DNA from: Plectosphaerella cucumerina
Lineage: Eukaryota > Ascomycota > Sordariomycetes > Glomerellales > Plectosphaerellaceae
Direction of reading: 5' to 3'
Assembly (NCBI GenBank): GCA_020746995.1
Contig: JAGPXD010000005.1
Location: 1,488,001-1,552,000, forward strand
DNA length: 64,000 nt
In this document: positions 1 through 11,322 of the stretch, piece by piece
How positions within the stretch are numbered: position 1 is the first letter of the stretch
Layout of the letters: the number at the start of each line of letters is the position of its first letter
Made by a program: the position numbers and the translations under genes
Notes under the pieces: generated by a model
The model's input: the letters and a program-made list of their open reading frames with translations, nothing else
Told to the model about the DNA's origin: nothing
Databases searched by the model: none

Positions 1-12
1 CCGTAGGCGATG

Positions 13-44
<32 letters not shown>

Positions 45-57
45 GACGTTCAGGCCA

Positions 58-92
<35 letters not shown>

Positions 93-852
93 GTTGTCGT
101 TGAAGTAGGCGGGGACAGTGATGACGGCCTTCTCAACCTTCTTGCCAATCTTGGTCTCGGCGATCTCCTTCATCTGAGGGGGGGGTCAGCATACTGCTAG
201 GTGAGGGTTGGTTGTGGGGGTGCTAGGGCTGACCTTGATGAGGACCATGGAGGAGATCTCCTGGGGGGAGAACGACTTGGTCTCGCCGAGGTACTCGACC
301 TCGACCTTGGGGGAACCGTTGCCATCGTCGATGATCTTGAAGGGCCACGACTCGGCGTCCTTCTTGACGATGGGGTCCTCGAAGCGGCGACCGATGAGAC
401 GCCTGAGGGTATTTGTTAGCGGGGCAATGGCAGGAAAGTGCCAAAGCAACTCACTTGACATCGAAGACGGTGTTGGCGGGGTTCATGGCAGCCAGGTTCT
501 TGGCGGCCTCACCGATCAGGCGCTCCTTCTCAGTGAAGCTGACGAAGGAGGGGGTGGTGAAGGAACCCTGCTCGTTGGCAATGATCTCGACATTGGTACC
601 CTCGTAGATGGCAACGACGGAGTAGGTGGTGCCTGTAGAGGAGAGACGTCAGAGACATTGGTCTATTGAGGCATTGATGATTGAAGGTGGCGGTGGTTGG
701 CGATGGAGGCTTCTTGCGGCGGTTTGCTTTTCCCCTCCCAAATCGATGGCGGTGAAAGTGTGGGAATCGAACAACGGGCGCATCGTGCGTTGCGGAAATC
801 AAAACTCACCCAGGTCGATGCCGACGGCACCATCGTAAAGTTCTTCCGCCAT
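1..852 (-). CDS. ssb1: Hsp70 of the ribosome-associated Ssb type, 5' part only
   Basis: N-terminal part (about 187 residues) of a cytosolic Hsp70; the gene continues past the left edge. The Ssb class binds nascent chains at the ribosome exit tunnel, coupled to ATP hydrolysis. Four exons are visible: 852-810, 632-455, 402-234 and 173-1. The joins restore the Hsp70 nucleotide-binding start GIDLGTTYS, then RLIGRR, FSPQEISSM and VEKAVITVPAYFNDNQRQ. The start MAEELYDGAVGIDLG and the motif FSPQEISSMVL match fungal Ssb better than Ssa or the ER protein BiP, and there is no signal peptide. The donor after exon 3 is GTCAGC, a weak consensus, but the join to MKEIA is in frame. The substrate-binding half lies outside the window. 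Confidence 0.93.
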
Positions 853-1710
853 TTTTTCGGTGTGTGTGTGAATTGCCCAACGGTATGTGTCCTGGAGGGG
901 GGAGGGAGGTTGAGAGGTCGAGGCGAGACGGGGGAAGGGTTGAAGAGGAGGTGCGCGGGGTCTAAATGGGAGGTCGCCTCGGACAAAAATTTTGGGGGGG
1001 CTCGAATAAATTTCGACCTGCGAACTTTTCGCTGGCCGCCGGGGGGTGCCCATCACGCTAGCCCCGCTGTGGCTAGGCCGCCAGCCGAATTTTGAAGTGG
1101 CCTCCGCCTCGCTTATCTTATCGCGCATTAGCGCCTGTTTCTGCCGAATTTCGCCGCCCACACTTTCGCTCCCCAGTGACATTCTGGAGCAGGGCTCAGT
1201 GGCGCATCCACTGGGATTTCAGAGGAGCTGTAACGGGGAGGCCGGGAAAAGTGGACAACAGCGGCACCACGACAGAACCAGGTCAAAGAGAAACATGTCG
1301 ACCACTTGTCTTGAGTGTAATCCACGGATGGACCCTGGGCCCAGCGCGTACGGTAGGTGAATAGACCCAGCAGTTGAACCGCCCCATGAGTCGAATCACA
1401 TCAGCAGATCAACCGCAGGCGCCCTGAGTTTCTCAAACGCAGATGAGCTGGCGTGATATGCTGAAATACACCCACCCAGCTGATCCATTATGCTAACAGT
1501 CGCAGTCCATACAGAGAACAGGTTTACGGAATCCGGTCCGGCAAAAATCCTGAATACGCCTTTGTCCACAAATGCCAAGTCTATCAGAGTCCCACCCCAT
1601 GTCCCTGCTCCAGGGGCCCCAGACCGCTCCGTGTCTGAGGGTTAAGAATGCCTGCTCGCTCCCTCTTAGGTGCCGTCCGGTGGTCACGACGACCGCTCCC
1701 CTCGCCATTA
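853..1710. other. Intergenic: ssb1 upstream region and hypothetical gene 3' side
   Basis: No gene is supported. The part next to ssb1 (853-1000) is G-rich on the plus strand, so pyrimidine-rich on the ssb1 sense strand, as is common in 5' leaders of strongly expressed fungal genes. The open frames here have no recognisable protein content. Confidence 0.5.
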
Positions 1711-3322
1711 TCACTTGCGTGCACTGAATGTCTTTTTTGCTGTCCGGATCACTGTCGCAGAGACAGTCCTGACCGGCTTTGAGCCCGTGGCCTCTTGCAG
1801 AGCCTTGGCGACCTGTGGCGCAACCCAAGTATCCCACAGCTGCCGTTCATTCGTCTTGGTGGCCCAGACCAGAATGAAACGGGCGGCGAGCAGCAGCAGG
1901 ATCCAGAAGACCAATGGGATGTGCCGACGGCGACGGAGACGCAGCCTTGCCAACCGCTCCTCCTCCTCGCGGATCGCCCGCCGTGTGAGAGCATACCGGA
2001 CCAGGTCGGTGTCAAAGTCCTCCGGCGCCTTGCCGTGATTCTCAAACTGATTCTCGTCGTCCCGGTCGAAGAAGAGTCCGTGGTAATAGCCAACGAACGT
2101 CCTCAGGACTCGGAAATCACTGTAGCCGTCGATCTGTGGCATGTACCTCCTGATCTCGGGGTTTGCGACAACAAGGACCCTTGCTCGACGGAGGGGTTTC
2201 TTTTCCCCGGCCTCGACAGCCTCTTCATCCGCAAACCCCGCGATCTCGCGGGAAACCTCAAAGGTGCTGCCGCCCACGTGCTCCATTGTATCCTCATGGG
2301 GGTCGCCAGGCGCCGGCCACCTAATAGTGACAATGGCCGGGGAACGGCGCATCTGGACCGCCCACCACCCGGCAAAGGCCACCTGGTGGTGAAGGTGCTG
2401 GTAAAACTTCTTGAACGTGTACGAGTGTTTCGGCTTCGACATCCAGACGTAGGTCAGCACCGGCAGAAGCTGCATGGCGATGCTGTGGGTCAGCTCGTCG
2501 ACGCGGTCCCAGAAGTGGACAGGGATGCCTCCATTTCGGCGTAGAATGAGGTTGACAGTTGCCGATCGAACACGGGAGCGTGCGAATCCTGCATCTTATG
2601 TCAGTTGGATGTCAATGACGTGTTGGGCTGATGTACTCACCGTCGTCTTCCAGCTGGGTCCTGTCCAATATTTGGAGCTCCTGCTCCTCCTCTGCGGTAG
2701 CGCCGAAAAGCATGCGCGAAAAGACATGGTCATCCAGCATGCGCATGATGATGCCCAAAAGAAGCAAGAGACGGGGGTCTTCAGCCCGGACCAGATCATC
2801 CCACGGCCTGTCGGTCAGCACGTCGGGGCGAGCGACTCGCTTGGCGTACTCCTCCAGGGCTGTATCCTCCAACGCGCCGGTCTTCATGCCCCAGGGCGAC
2901 ACCGTGGTTGGGATGGGGATGGGACCCTGCGCGAAGTGTGACGAAACAAGCAGGGTGATCTTGGCGACCAGGTTCTGGGCATGGATTGCAAAAAAGTCGT
3001 CCCCCAGAAGCCCGTCATCCGTACTCCAGAGATGGTCCAGCTCGGCTCGGTTGATCAAAATGTCGTCCAGGTCGTTCAGATCGGGCTCCCGCGGTTGGCG
3101 CGCATACTCATCCCGCTCCTTCTCCAAGACTTCCTCTTTTGCCAGATGCTTGCCCATCTCGTCGACGAAAAAGTCCAGCTGCTGGGACTGCATCGCTTCA
3201 AAGTGCTTCGCTGCGCGACGTCTTGTCTTCAGCAGCTCTAGGTAGTCGGACTCATCATCAGAGCTCAAGTGCGAAGAGCCTGGCGAAGACGGTGTTGGAG
3301 AACGAGAACGATATCCAGACAT
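1711..3322 (-). CDS. Conserved-looking hypothetical protein with one C-terminal TM segment
   Basis: I do not recognise the family. Two exons (3322-2641 and 2588-1711), with a GTGAGT donor and a GATGCAG acceptor, give 519 residues. The start chosen is MSGYRSRSPTPSS; an in-frame ATG 96 bases upstream gives an unlikely leader. The N-terminus is Ser/Pro-rich and acidic, followed by a charged helical region with KTRRRAAKHFEAM, then a mostly helical middle. Near residues 450-470 a hydrophobic stretch (PLVFWILLLLAARFILVWA) follows a strongly basic RLRLRRRRH. The layout suggests a single-pass, tail-proximal membrane protein with a cytosolic N-terminus and about 48 residues after the segment. No enzymatic motif is visible. 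Integrity of the frame over 1.5 kb and clean splicing argue for a real gene. Confidence 0.8.
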
Positions 3323-4534
3323 GTTTGCAGTGATGCTACTGGGATCGACTCGGTGGCTGTTGTGGTATGGGCTGTCCGGCAAGTTAACTGGAGTGTCGTA
3401 GATCGTATGACAGATCAAGGTGCTAAGGGTCTGTCCGAGGGCAACATGATCATCATAAAGTTGACGGGCGCCTACAACAGCGAGAGCACGAACAAAGGCT
3501 TATCCAACGTCAAAGGGCCCAAAATAACACGGCATTACAGGGCTTTGGTCGCCTTGTAGGCTTTGAAGGTGCGCTCCGCCATTGTGGCGACGTGCACTCT
3601 TTGTCCAGAGAGCACTGCTCGGGAGCTCTCGAGATGGTGTCCGAGGCAGCGAGGCAGCTCATCGTGCCAAAAGCCTGCCATACCCTGCTTTGTCCGTGCG
3701 GGCCGTGCTGATGCTGAATGGGCATGTATCAAGGGAGCGTGCACAAAGGCGGCTCCAGTTGCAGGCCCGGGGATGCCGCCAAAACCAGGATACTTTCCAC
3801 AGCAGGGACACGGGGCCGGCAAGGCAGGGTATAGGTGTCAGGCTGATGGGGATCTCGCCTCGGAGAATAGGAAGCGTTTGGCAACAGGGGCTCGGCTCTC
3901 CACGTGCAGGTTGGAGTCAGCGCGGATGAAGTCAGCACGGAGCAGTCAGGTGAAGTCAGTGTCACCGAGGCCATCTGCAGGCCCGTTCTCCAGGCCCTGG
4001 CCCCAGATTATGTAAGCTTGGTCCAGCCCAGTCAGGCGTCGCTGCTCCGTGTGTGTCAAGGCCGCGCTTGGGCACTTTTTTTTGCGACCAGTGAAGGAGG
4101 AGTATCTTGCGCAAACTGAACCTCCCACGACCCATCGCAACTTCCCTCCAGAACAACTGCTCCGACCAGACCCGGCTCCTCGCTCGTAATCGCCTCCACC
4201 CCTCTCGAATCAGACGACCGACGCCTGCCTGGTGCAAGATCGGTTTACTTCACTTGGGAAATCGACACCGATTCACTGGAAGGACGTAGTAGACCTACCT
4301 CCTCCACGGCTTCCCCGACCGACCTCGTCAGACCTCAACAACCTACCCACCTCCACAGCCGTCGCTGCCAATTGAAAGGTTCCTGCCGGGATCATTCGAG
4401 GCGCCTGCTTTAGATTCACTTGACTCGGGTCACCCACCTGCATCCCAACCTCGTCACCTCGATCCTCCATCGGTCGCTGAACCCCGCGATCCATCCCACC
4501 AACCCAACTTCAATCCGCAACAATCACAGCCACC
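3323..4534. other. Divergent promoter region, hypothetical gene / eIF4E
   Basis: No gene is supported. The right part (about 4130-4530) is rich in CTCC and ACC tracts ending in a CACAGCCACC context at the eIF4E start, consistent with a long pyrimidine-rich 5' leader. Confidence 0.5.
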
Positions 4535-5425
4535 ATGGCCACCACCGCCGAGACCGCCGCCGGCGCCTCCAAGCTGAACGAGCAGGTCGACCTGTCCACC
4601 ATTCCCATCTCGCCCGACGGTGACAACGAGAAGCCTGAGGCCAGCGACGATATCAAGACCGTCTTCCACGACAAGGAGAACTTCAATGTCAAGCACCCCC
4701 TTCAGAACAAGTGGACGCTGTGGTTCACCAAGCCTCCCAGCGGCAAGGTATGTGCTCCTGAGGCCTCAATCGGTCCGTTGAGACCTCAGTGCTGACACCT
4801 GACTCGTGCAGGGCGACAACTGGAACGACCTGCTGAAGGAGGTCATCACCTTCGACTCTGTCGAGGAGTTCTGGGGCATCTACGTATGTGAACCTTCCAA
4901 TTTTCCTTTCGTGGCTTCGTTGGCTGACCCGCGCAGAACAACATCGCCCCCGTCTCCGAGTTGGCCCTCAAGTCCGACTACCACCTGTTCAAGGCCGGCG
5001 TGCGCCCCGAGTGGGAGGATGCCCAGAACAAGCACGGCGGAAAGTGGTCGTACCAGTTCAAGGAGAAGCGCAACGTTAACATCGATGACATCTGGCTGCA
5101 CGTCATGCTTGCCGCCATTGGCGAGACCCTCGAGGATGAGGAGGACGGCGAGGTGATGGGCGTCGTCGTCAACGTCCGCAAGGCCTTCTTCCGTGTCGGC
5201 GTCTGGACTCGCACCATAGGAAAGAGCATTCCAGGCCGCGGAGACGGAGACATTGCCGGCGGCAAGGGTCGTTCTGCGGATAAGGGCCGCAAGGCCCTCA
5301 TCGACATCGGCACCCGCTTCAAGGAGCTCCTGGTCCTGCCCGCGGGCGAGGTCGTCGAGTTCTCCGGTCACACCGACAGCGCTCATAGCGGGAGCAGCCG
5401 TGCCAAGGCCAAGCACACCGTCTAA
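4535..5425 (+). CDS. Translation initiation factor eIF4E (mRNA cap-binding protein)
   Basis: Cap-binding subunit of eIF4F; it binds the m7G cap and eIF4G to start translation. Three exons (4535-4747, 4812-4883, 4937-5425) with GTATGT donors and CAG acceptors give 257 residues. Core motifs are in order: HPLQNKWTLWF, a DNWNDLLKEV segment after the first intron, VEEFWGIYNNI across the second intron, HLFKAGVRPEWEDAQN (the Trp-Glu pair that stacks on and reads the cap), and GGKWSYQF with DDIWLHVMLAAIGE. The first 40 residues are a variable tail and the C-terminus is extended beyond the cap-binding core (Ser/Lys-rich after VVEFSGHTDSAHSG). Length is slightly above the usual 210-250. The start lies in a good CACCATGG context. 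Confidence 0.96.
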
Positions 5426-7179
5426 TGACCAGAGACAATCGAGACAGCCCGGGCGTCGGTGCACGACGCATGCTGCCCGGAAGGATTCGCGGACACGACG
5501 AAATACGACCACGCTTCCCACAACGTTATATGGACCCGTTACAGTGCAGCCTTTACACTGGGTCTTCAGACCCGAGGCATCTACTGAGATGATTGGCAGC
5601 TTTTTGGGAGAGGAGGACATGAGCGCCAACGTGTGGTTTACGAGATAGCTTTCAGGGGCAGGCACTGCGGGATATCATTTGCTGTTCAATTCAAGGCGTT
5701 TCCCCTGGACACGAGGGTTGCTGTTGCCAGTCTGTGCTCTTATCATGTTGAGTGATTTGGCCGAGGAGGAAGCTTGCTTTGCTGGCGGTAGCTCATAGTC
5801 TTGCATTAGATCATTATAGCAGAATGCATGCACGTCGTCGCTGGCTGCAAAAAGTCACCTCCCTCTTCGCCCTTGACCTTATTTGCAATCTCAAACCTCG
5901 TCAGAGGTAATCAATACGTCAATGAACAAACCCCACTACTCGGAAGAAATAAATCAAAGGCTGGGTGCCAGCAAGAAGAAAACCAAAATGTTGCGAGCTG
6001 AGATTCGAACTCAGCTCGCAACTCCCCGGGATCTGTCCAGGCCCCTCCCTGAATGGGTTCTGTGGGAGGCGCCTCTCAGGCCTTGTAGAGCAATGGCCCC
6101 TGAGATACTTAATTTTTGCAACGCTCTAACCCGCTGCACCACTCCCATCTAGTGGAGGCCTGGTGGGTTAATGTGAGCAAAAAAGAAGTTGCCTATAAGG
6201 GTTCCTGCCTTGCGCTGGTGCAGGGGCCATGTGTTGGCAGGTTGGTGACTGCCGTGCAAGGCAGGTGCAGCGGCAGGAGCAGGAGCAGGAGCAAGAGCTC
6301 AGCTTGCACCTCCACTTGAGCTGTGCTTTGCATGACTACAAGCACAACATCCAGGTCAGGGTGAAAGCGTGCGAGACTCTAGACGTGATGGTCAGGATGA
6401 TATGCTGCCAACTGACCACAACTACATGCATGCATCTGCGCCGAGGAGCTTAGAATGAGATATCCATACCATCAACATTCATTAAGCCGTGCATCACCAG
6501 TAGGCCTGTAACGTTCCAGGGGCGTCATTGAGTTGTTGAAATGGAACATGGACCAGGCAAGCCGACTCTGAGAGCCATGGGGTTGTAAACAGGACAACCA
6601 CCAGGTCTGCATCCTGCTCTCCTCCGCCCTTCCAATGCATTCGGCAACCTAGGTAACTCAGATGATGGAAGAGCATTTCAATAGGGACTGTGGATAGGTA
6701 ATGTCACTTTACGGGCTATAGACTTTGGAATTTGGTTTAACTCATCTGATAGATATTGCGTACATTGGCCAAAGCTTGCCAGGTAAGATCGACACGGTAA
6801 GGGAAACACCCCGCACATGAGGACATAGATACTATAAGAAAAGGACTATTTGTTTGAAAAGCCACCTGTCTTGAGCTGGTAGGATATGTCATCTTGAATA
6901 ATGACCTCGACAGACTCGAGGCAGACCTGCCTTGGATGGTCTTCGTCAACCTCCCACACCACGATCTGGGCTTCATGTCACGCAAAATGCCTGCGTCATC
7001 GTGATAATGCAGCACGGCATCGTCTTCGCTGACGATTTGTAGCACAAGGGAACTATTTACTCCCCAAGTTGAGTTCAAATGTACATTACTATTGTACAGC
7101 TCAAAAAGTGAGCACCTAAAACACAAGCTATCCCAGATATAACCAAACGCCGACCTTGAGCCCAAAAATACCCCTGCTC
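5426..7179. other. Intergenic between eIF4E and malonyl-CoA synthetase
   Basis: Holds eIF4E 3' sequence, a tRNA-like element (5991-6148, listed separately) and a short GGAGCA-type hexamer tandem near 6268-6298. No protein gene is supported. The two flanking genes converge, so this is mostly 3' sequence. Confidence 0.5.
5991..6148 (-). ncRNA. tRNA-like / SINE-like Pol III element (degenerate)
   Basis: Read on the minus strand, an internal A-box-like TGGTGCAGCGG (6141-6131) matches the consensus TRGYNNARNNG, and a B-box core GTTCGAATC lies at 6010-6002. The 3' end folds as a perfect 12-bp stem with a 7-nt loop: TTGCGAG + CTGAG, loop TTCGAAT, CTCAG + CTCGCAA. This is the geometry of a tRNA acceptor plus T-arm minihelix, and a short T run follows. 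The seven bases before the A-box (ATGGGAG) pair only 5/7 with CTCGCAA, the A-to-B spacing (about 120) is far above that of a normal tRNA, and no anticodon arm is convincing. It is probably a tRNA pseudogene or tRNA-derived repeat, not a functional tRNA. Confidence 0.35.
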
Positions 7180-9173
7180 TCACATCTCGTCCTCGCTGAA
7201 CTGGTCCGCAAACACGTCCTTCACAAGCTGCTTCTTGTTGATCTTGCCCATGGCGTTGCGCGGGATGTGATCGACAACCTTGAGCACCTGCGGGATCTTG
7301 TAGTTGGCCAAACGGCCCCGCAGCGCGCGGCGCATGTCCATCGGCGACCATGTCTTGTCCTCGGGCACAAGCTGCCGGTCGAGAATGATGACGGCGCCGA
7401 CCTTCTGACCCCACTTGCCCGAGGGAACAGCGACAACGGCGGCCTCGGCGACTTCGTCAAGCGACAAGAGCTCGCGCTCGACCTCCAGAGCGCTGACCTT
7501 CTCACCGCCCGTCTTGATGATATCGGCGCTCTTGCGGCCCTGGATGTAGTACAGGTCGCCCTTTGCCCAGGCCTGGCCGCTGGCGCCTGCACCTTCGGCG
7601 CGGCGACGGACGGCGACGTCGCCGGTCTTGAACCAGGGGCGGCCGCCATCGTCGGCGGGGACGAACTCCTTGGCTGTGGCTTGAGGGTTCCGCCAGTACT
7701 CCTTGAAGATCGTGGGGCCGCGGAGCTGGATCTCGCCGGAGCGCTCGCGGCCGGTGACGGGGTCGACATCCTTGCCGGGGGGGATGATGGCGCCTGTGTC
7801 GACGTCGGCAAGGCGGGCTTCGACAGAGGGCAGGGGCCAGCCGACGGAGGCGTCGACGCGGTCGGCGGGGGCGAGGCCGCAGGAGAGGGCCATGCCGACC
7901 TCTGTCATGCCGTAGCGCTCGAGGAGGACGTTGCCGCGGGAGAGGCGGCGCCAGGCGTCCTTGACGGGGGTGGGGAGGGCGGCGGAGCCGGAGATGGCGA
8001 GGCGCATGTTCTCGGGGGAGATTGCCTCGCGGGCGGCCTCGGATAGGGGCGGGGTGAGGAGCTTGTGGGTGTGGAGGAGACGGGAGTAGACGGTAGGGAC
8101 GACGGTGAAGAAGGTGACGCGGGGCTTGACGCCAATGTCGGGCATGAAGGGGGCGGCGAGGCGGGACCAGACGGCGTCGGGGTTGAAGGGGAAGAGGAAC
8201 TCGATGGTGCTGCCTGCGAAGAGGGGGGTGAGGACGGCGTTGATGGTGCCGTGGATGTGGTGGAGGGGGAGGACGTGGAGGAGGTGGTCCTTGGGCGAGT
8301 ACTCCCATGCTTCCATGAGGGAGAGGGACTGTGCGGTCAGGACGGATTGGGGGAGGAGGACGCCTTTCTGGGAGTTGTCAGTGGGTGACTTATGTTCACG
8401 GAGATGAAGCTGGGCTCACCGGCCGGTTCGTCGTCCCGGATGTGTAGAGCATCATGGCGGCGGCGCCAGGGTCAGCATTTTCCAGCATGACCTTCTCGTG
8501 GGGGGCACCGCTGGCGTGCTTCTGGATCTCGAGCTGGGCAGGGCGCGAGGCAAGGTCGGTGGCGAGCACATCGCGGGCCTTGGCGGCGAACTTTGCCGAG
8601 TTGACCAGCAGGGAGGCCTCGCTCTGGTTGATGATGTATTGGAGCTCCGCGGCGGGGAAAGCAGGCGACAGCGGCACGGCGATGGAGCGGGCAGCGATGG
8701 CAGCGAGTAGCGTCACTGAGGGCAGGGTGTCAGGAACGTCTGGTCGCACTTGTGATCTCGGGGGTCTGCTTACCGATGTAGTCGTAGCTGTTCTCGACGA
8801 GGAAAGCCACACGCTCGCCCTCCATGTCATCCTTGCCGGCAGCAGCGCGCAGCTGGTCCCTGGCACGGCGTACATCGCCCAGAAGCTCGCCATACTTGAA
8901 CGTCCTCCCCGATATCGAGTGTATCACAGCCGTAGAGTCGGGGTCATGGCGGGCAATGGCCTCGAAGATCGGGAGCTTCGGGAGCGTGGACGCCATTCTC
9001 AGGCTGCTGCTATTCCGGCGGAGGTATGATGCTGGGTTGATCGGTAGTGCTACTCGCGGGGTCGTCCGTGTCGACAGAGCTCTTGCTAGGGATGATGTCG
9101 TCGGGTGTGATGACAGGGCGGAGACTGGAGGTGGCCGCGCGAGGGCATATCTAGACCTCAGGAGCGGGAACAT
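7180..9173 (-). CDS. Malonyl-CoA synthetase, ACSF3-like (AMP-forming), probably mitochondrial
   Basis: An acyl-activating (ANL) enzyme expected to ligate malonate or methylmalonate to CoA with ATP. Three exons (9173-8774, 8715-8420, 8367-7180) give 627 residues. The P-loop YTSGTTNRPKG is split by intron 2 and is only complete after splicing. Further family motifs are ERYGMTEVGMALS, GEIQLRGPTIF, WFKTGDVAVRR, RKSADIIKTGGEKVSALEVE and the C-terminal lysine loop NAMGKINKK. The GMTEVGMALS and KTGGEKVSALEVE signatures fit the malonyl-CoA synthetase branch rather than acetyl- or long-chain synthetases. The N-terminus before MASTLPKLP (ATG at 8996) is Arg/Ser-rich without acids (MFPLLRSRYALARPPP), a likely mitochondrial presequence, so I start at 9173. 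Translation from 8996 would give a cytosolic form. Confidence 0.9.
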
Positions 9174-9575
9174 GAGGGGCGGCGCGCACAGCTTTCGACC
9201 GGGATGCAACCCCCAACAGATATGGCATTGACGAGTATTAACACTCGATCGGCCAGGGGAGGTGGGTATTCGCGAATCTGGCGCCGGAGGGGTGGTTGAG
9301 GGCAAGGGGGACGTTGGGAAATGCCACCAAGGAGTCTACAAGTAGCTCCGAGGTGGATAGAATGGGGGCGAGCCTGGGGAGGGGGTCATTTTTGCCTTTC
9401 GGCGTGGAGGGAGGTATCGCGGGCGAAGGGTCCGGCTGGCAGAAAAAAGTGATTTCCAGAGCCGAAGCTCCGAGGGTCTATGCCCATTGGGGTCACCGCC
9501 CGCGGAGGCGAATTTGGGTTCCGGGGAGGTGAGAGTGACATGCGGCAGCAGATGTGAGCAGGTGCTGGAGAGCTA

Positions 9576-9606
<31 letters not shown>

Positions 9607-10572
9607 AGCCCTCCGGAGAGCCTCCGCGGCATCGGGGCGCCGGATCCACAGCCCCGGCTCCCGACCGTAGGGCACAGATATGCCAGGCCTCACCGCTGAT
9701 TGGGCCCTGCTGCAGGCACAACGCACGCCGGGGCCAAGCTGCATTGGGATCGTCCTCCAGAAGCTCCAGCGGGCGGTCGGCGGTTGATGCCAGCCACTGG
9801 CCGTGCAGCTCCGGGCTGCTCGTCTGGCAGCGGGCACCTGCCGCAGTGGCGGTCAGCCAGGCAACCCCGGGCTCTTGCTCTTGTCACCTCTCACCGAACA
9901 TTTGCGCTGTCGGTGACCGGGGGGTGGTTGATGCCGTTGGATGCAGGTCGGAGTGAAAAATCGAACTGCGAGGAAGAAGCAGCAGGGCGAAGGGCAAATA
10001 GCAAGCAATCAGTTTGAAGAAAGCCGGTCGGGGTCTGGGGGTGTTGACTCTTCGATTGCCACGTTTTTTCCATCCCTGGAGCATCCCATCCACTCGCTGG
10101 CGACTGCATCTGTCCCCGTCTGGTTGCTCGTTGCCGGTGCTGCTGCCCCTCCCCGACTCTTCCGCCTCTCCTCCTTTCTTCACCCCGCCACCACACAGCA
10201 CACACCACAACACATCACACACCCCCGACACCGACCAGACCTACTTTTTCTTCTCCCATCACCGTGACCGCAATCCCGTCCTCCCGTATATCAGAGCCCT
10301 CCGCGTCTCTGATTTCTCATCCTCCAGTCTCCCTACATTACTTACCTCGCTCTTCCTCGCACGACGAAACATCGACGCCCGCTACTACGCTACACCAATT
10401 CTCTGTCGCTCCTCGCCAACCCACTCCGCCGGGTCTTCTCTCCCCTCGCACACCGCAGCACACCGGCCTCGCCTGGGACAAAAAATATTCCCCACTCACA
10501 CGACCGCCGAACCAACATCAAACCACCGAACCCGCCCACCCGCCAAACCGTCTTCCCTCCCACAGCGCTCCA
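9174..10572. other. Divergent promoter region, malonyl-CoA synthetase / bol1
   Basis: No gene is supported. It contains the poly-C tract at 9576-9604 and, from about 10130 on, a CT/CA-rich stretch typical of a 5' leader running into the bol1 start. Confidence 0.5.
9576..9604. repeat. Uninterrupted 29-base poly-C tract
   Basis: A pure C run (G run on the minus strand) about 400 bases upstream of the malonyl-CoA synthetase start codon. Such a run can form G-quadruplex or i-motif structures and slips easily; the exact length in an assembly is unreliable. Confidence 0.9.
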
Positions 10573-11322
10573 ATGCTGCGCAGATACGCCCTCGGATTCC
10601 ACAACGCCGCCAGGCCTCTCTCGACAATGTCGTCTTCCACTGCCACGCCTCTCGAGGATGCTATCCGCAACAAGGTGAGTTACCTTCACCCCGCTTCCCC
10701 TGGGCGCGTGATAGTCGCCCCCTGTCAACTCAGGACTCACCCGCTGACACCGCTCACAGCTCACCGCCGCCCTGGCACCCGACAGCCTGGAGATTCACAA
10801 CGACTCCCATCTGCACTCGCACCACAAGGCCATGGTCGGCGTAACCTCCAAGGAAACCCACTTTAGGTAAGGAGACGTCGCCCGCCCCTCGCATCACCCA
10901 CTGCACACCACCCAAGTCCACCCGCCACGCCTTAACCGCTGTGCTGTTATGCACACCGCCCTTTCTCCCCCCTCGCCCCGTCGCCGGACCTGCATCGTCC
11001 ACATCCAACGTCCTCCCCTGCTCTGCCACGCGCCCCTCCCCCCTGGCGTCCAGCAACCCACGTCCCACGCGTGCCGTTCCCCCGCGCTAACATCAGACGA
11101 ACTTCTAGACTCGTCATCATCTCCGACGCCTTCAAGTCCAAGATGCAGCCCGCCCGCCACCGCATGGTCTACGCCCTCCTCAAGGACGAGATGTACCGCG
11201 AGGGAGGCATCCACGCCCTCCAGCTGCGCACCCTGACCCCTGACGAGGAGGAGCGCCAGAGGCTCAAGGCTGAGCAGGCCGCTGCCGCCGCCGCCGCCGC
11301 GGAGACCCAGGGTGAAGCTTGA
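10573..11322 (+). CDS. bol1: BolA-family protein, Bol1/uvi31 type
   Basis: BolA proteins pair with monothiol glutaredoxins and act in iron-sulfur cluster delivery; the Bol1 type is mitochondrial in yeast. Three exons (10573-10674, 10760-10866, 11109-11322) give 140 residues. The core reads TPLEDAIRNKLTAAL, then LEIHNDSHLHSHHKAM, GVTSKETHFRLVIIS and ARHRMVYALLKDEM with the HALQLRTLTP end. It closely resembles S. pombe uvi31. The first 17 residues (MLRRYALGFHNAARPLS) are basic and amphipathic, a likely mitochondrial presequence; an internal Met (MSSSTATPLE) could give a cytosolic form. The C-terminus ends in an Ala-run tail. Intron 2 (242 bases) is long for this window. Confidence 0.93.

Noticed and set aside
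1795..2544. 249-codon plus-strand frame over the hypothetical TM gene
   Set aside because: Shadow frame; the minus strand has consistent splicing, a TM segment and longer coherent protein.
5991..6148. Functional tRNA gene with a long intron
   Set aside because: The acceptor pairs only 5/7, the D stem has a mismatch and no anticodon stem can be formed with a normal variable loop; listed instead as a tRNA-like element.
7156..8046. 296-codon plus-strand frame antisense to malonyl-CoA synthetase
   Set aside because: Gly/Ala/Asp-biased composition typical of an antisense shadow; starts at a non-ATG codon.
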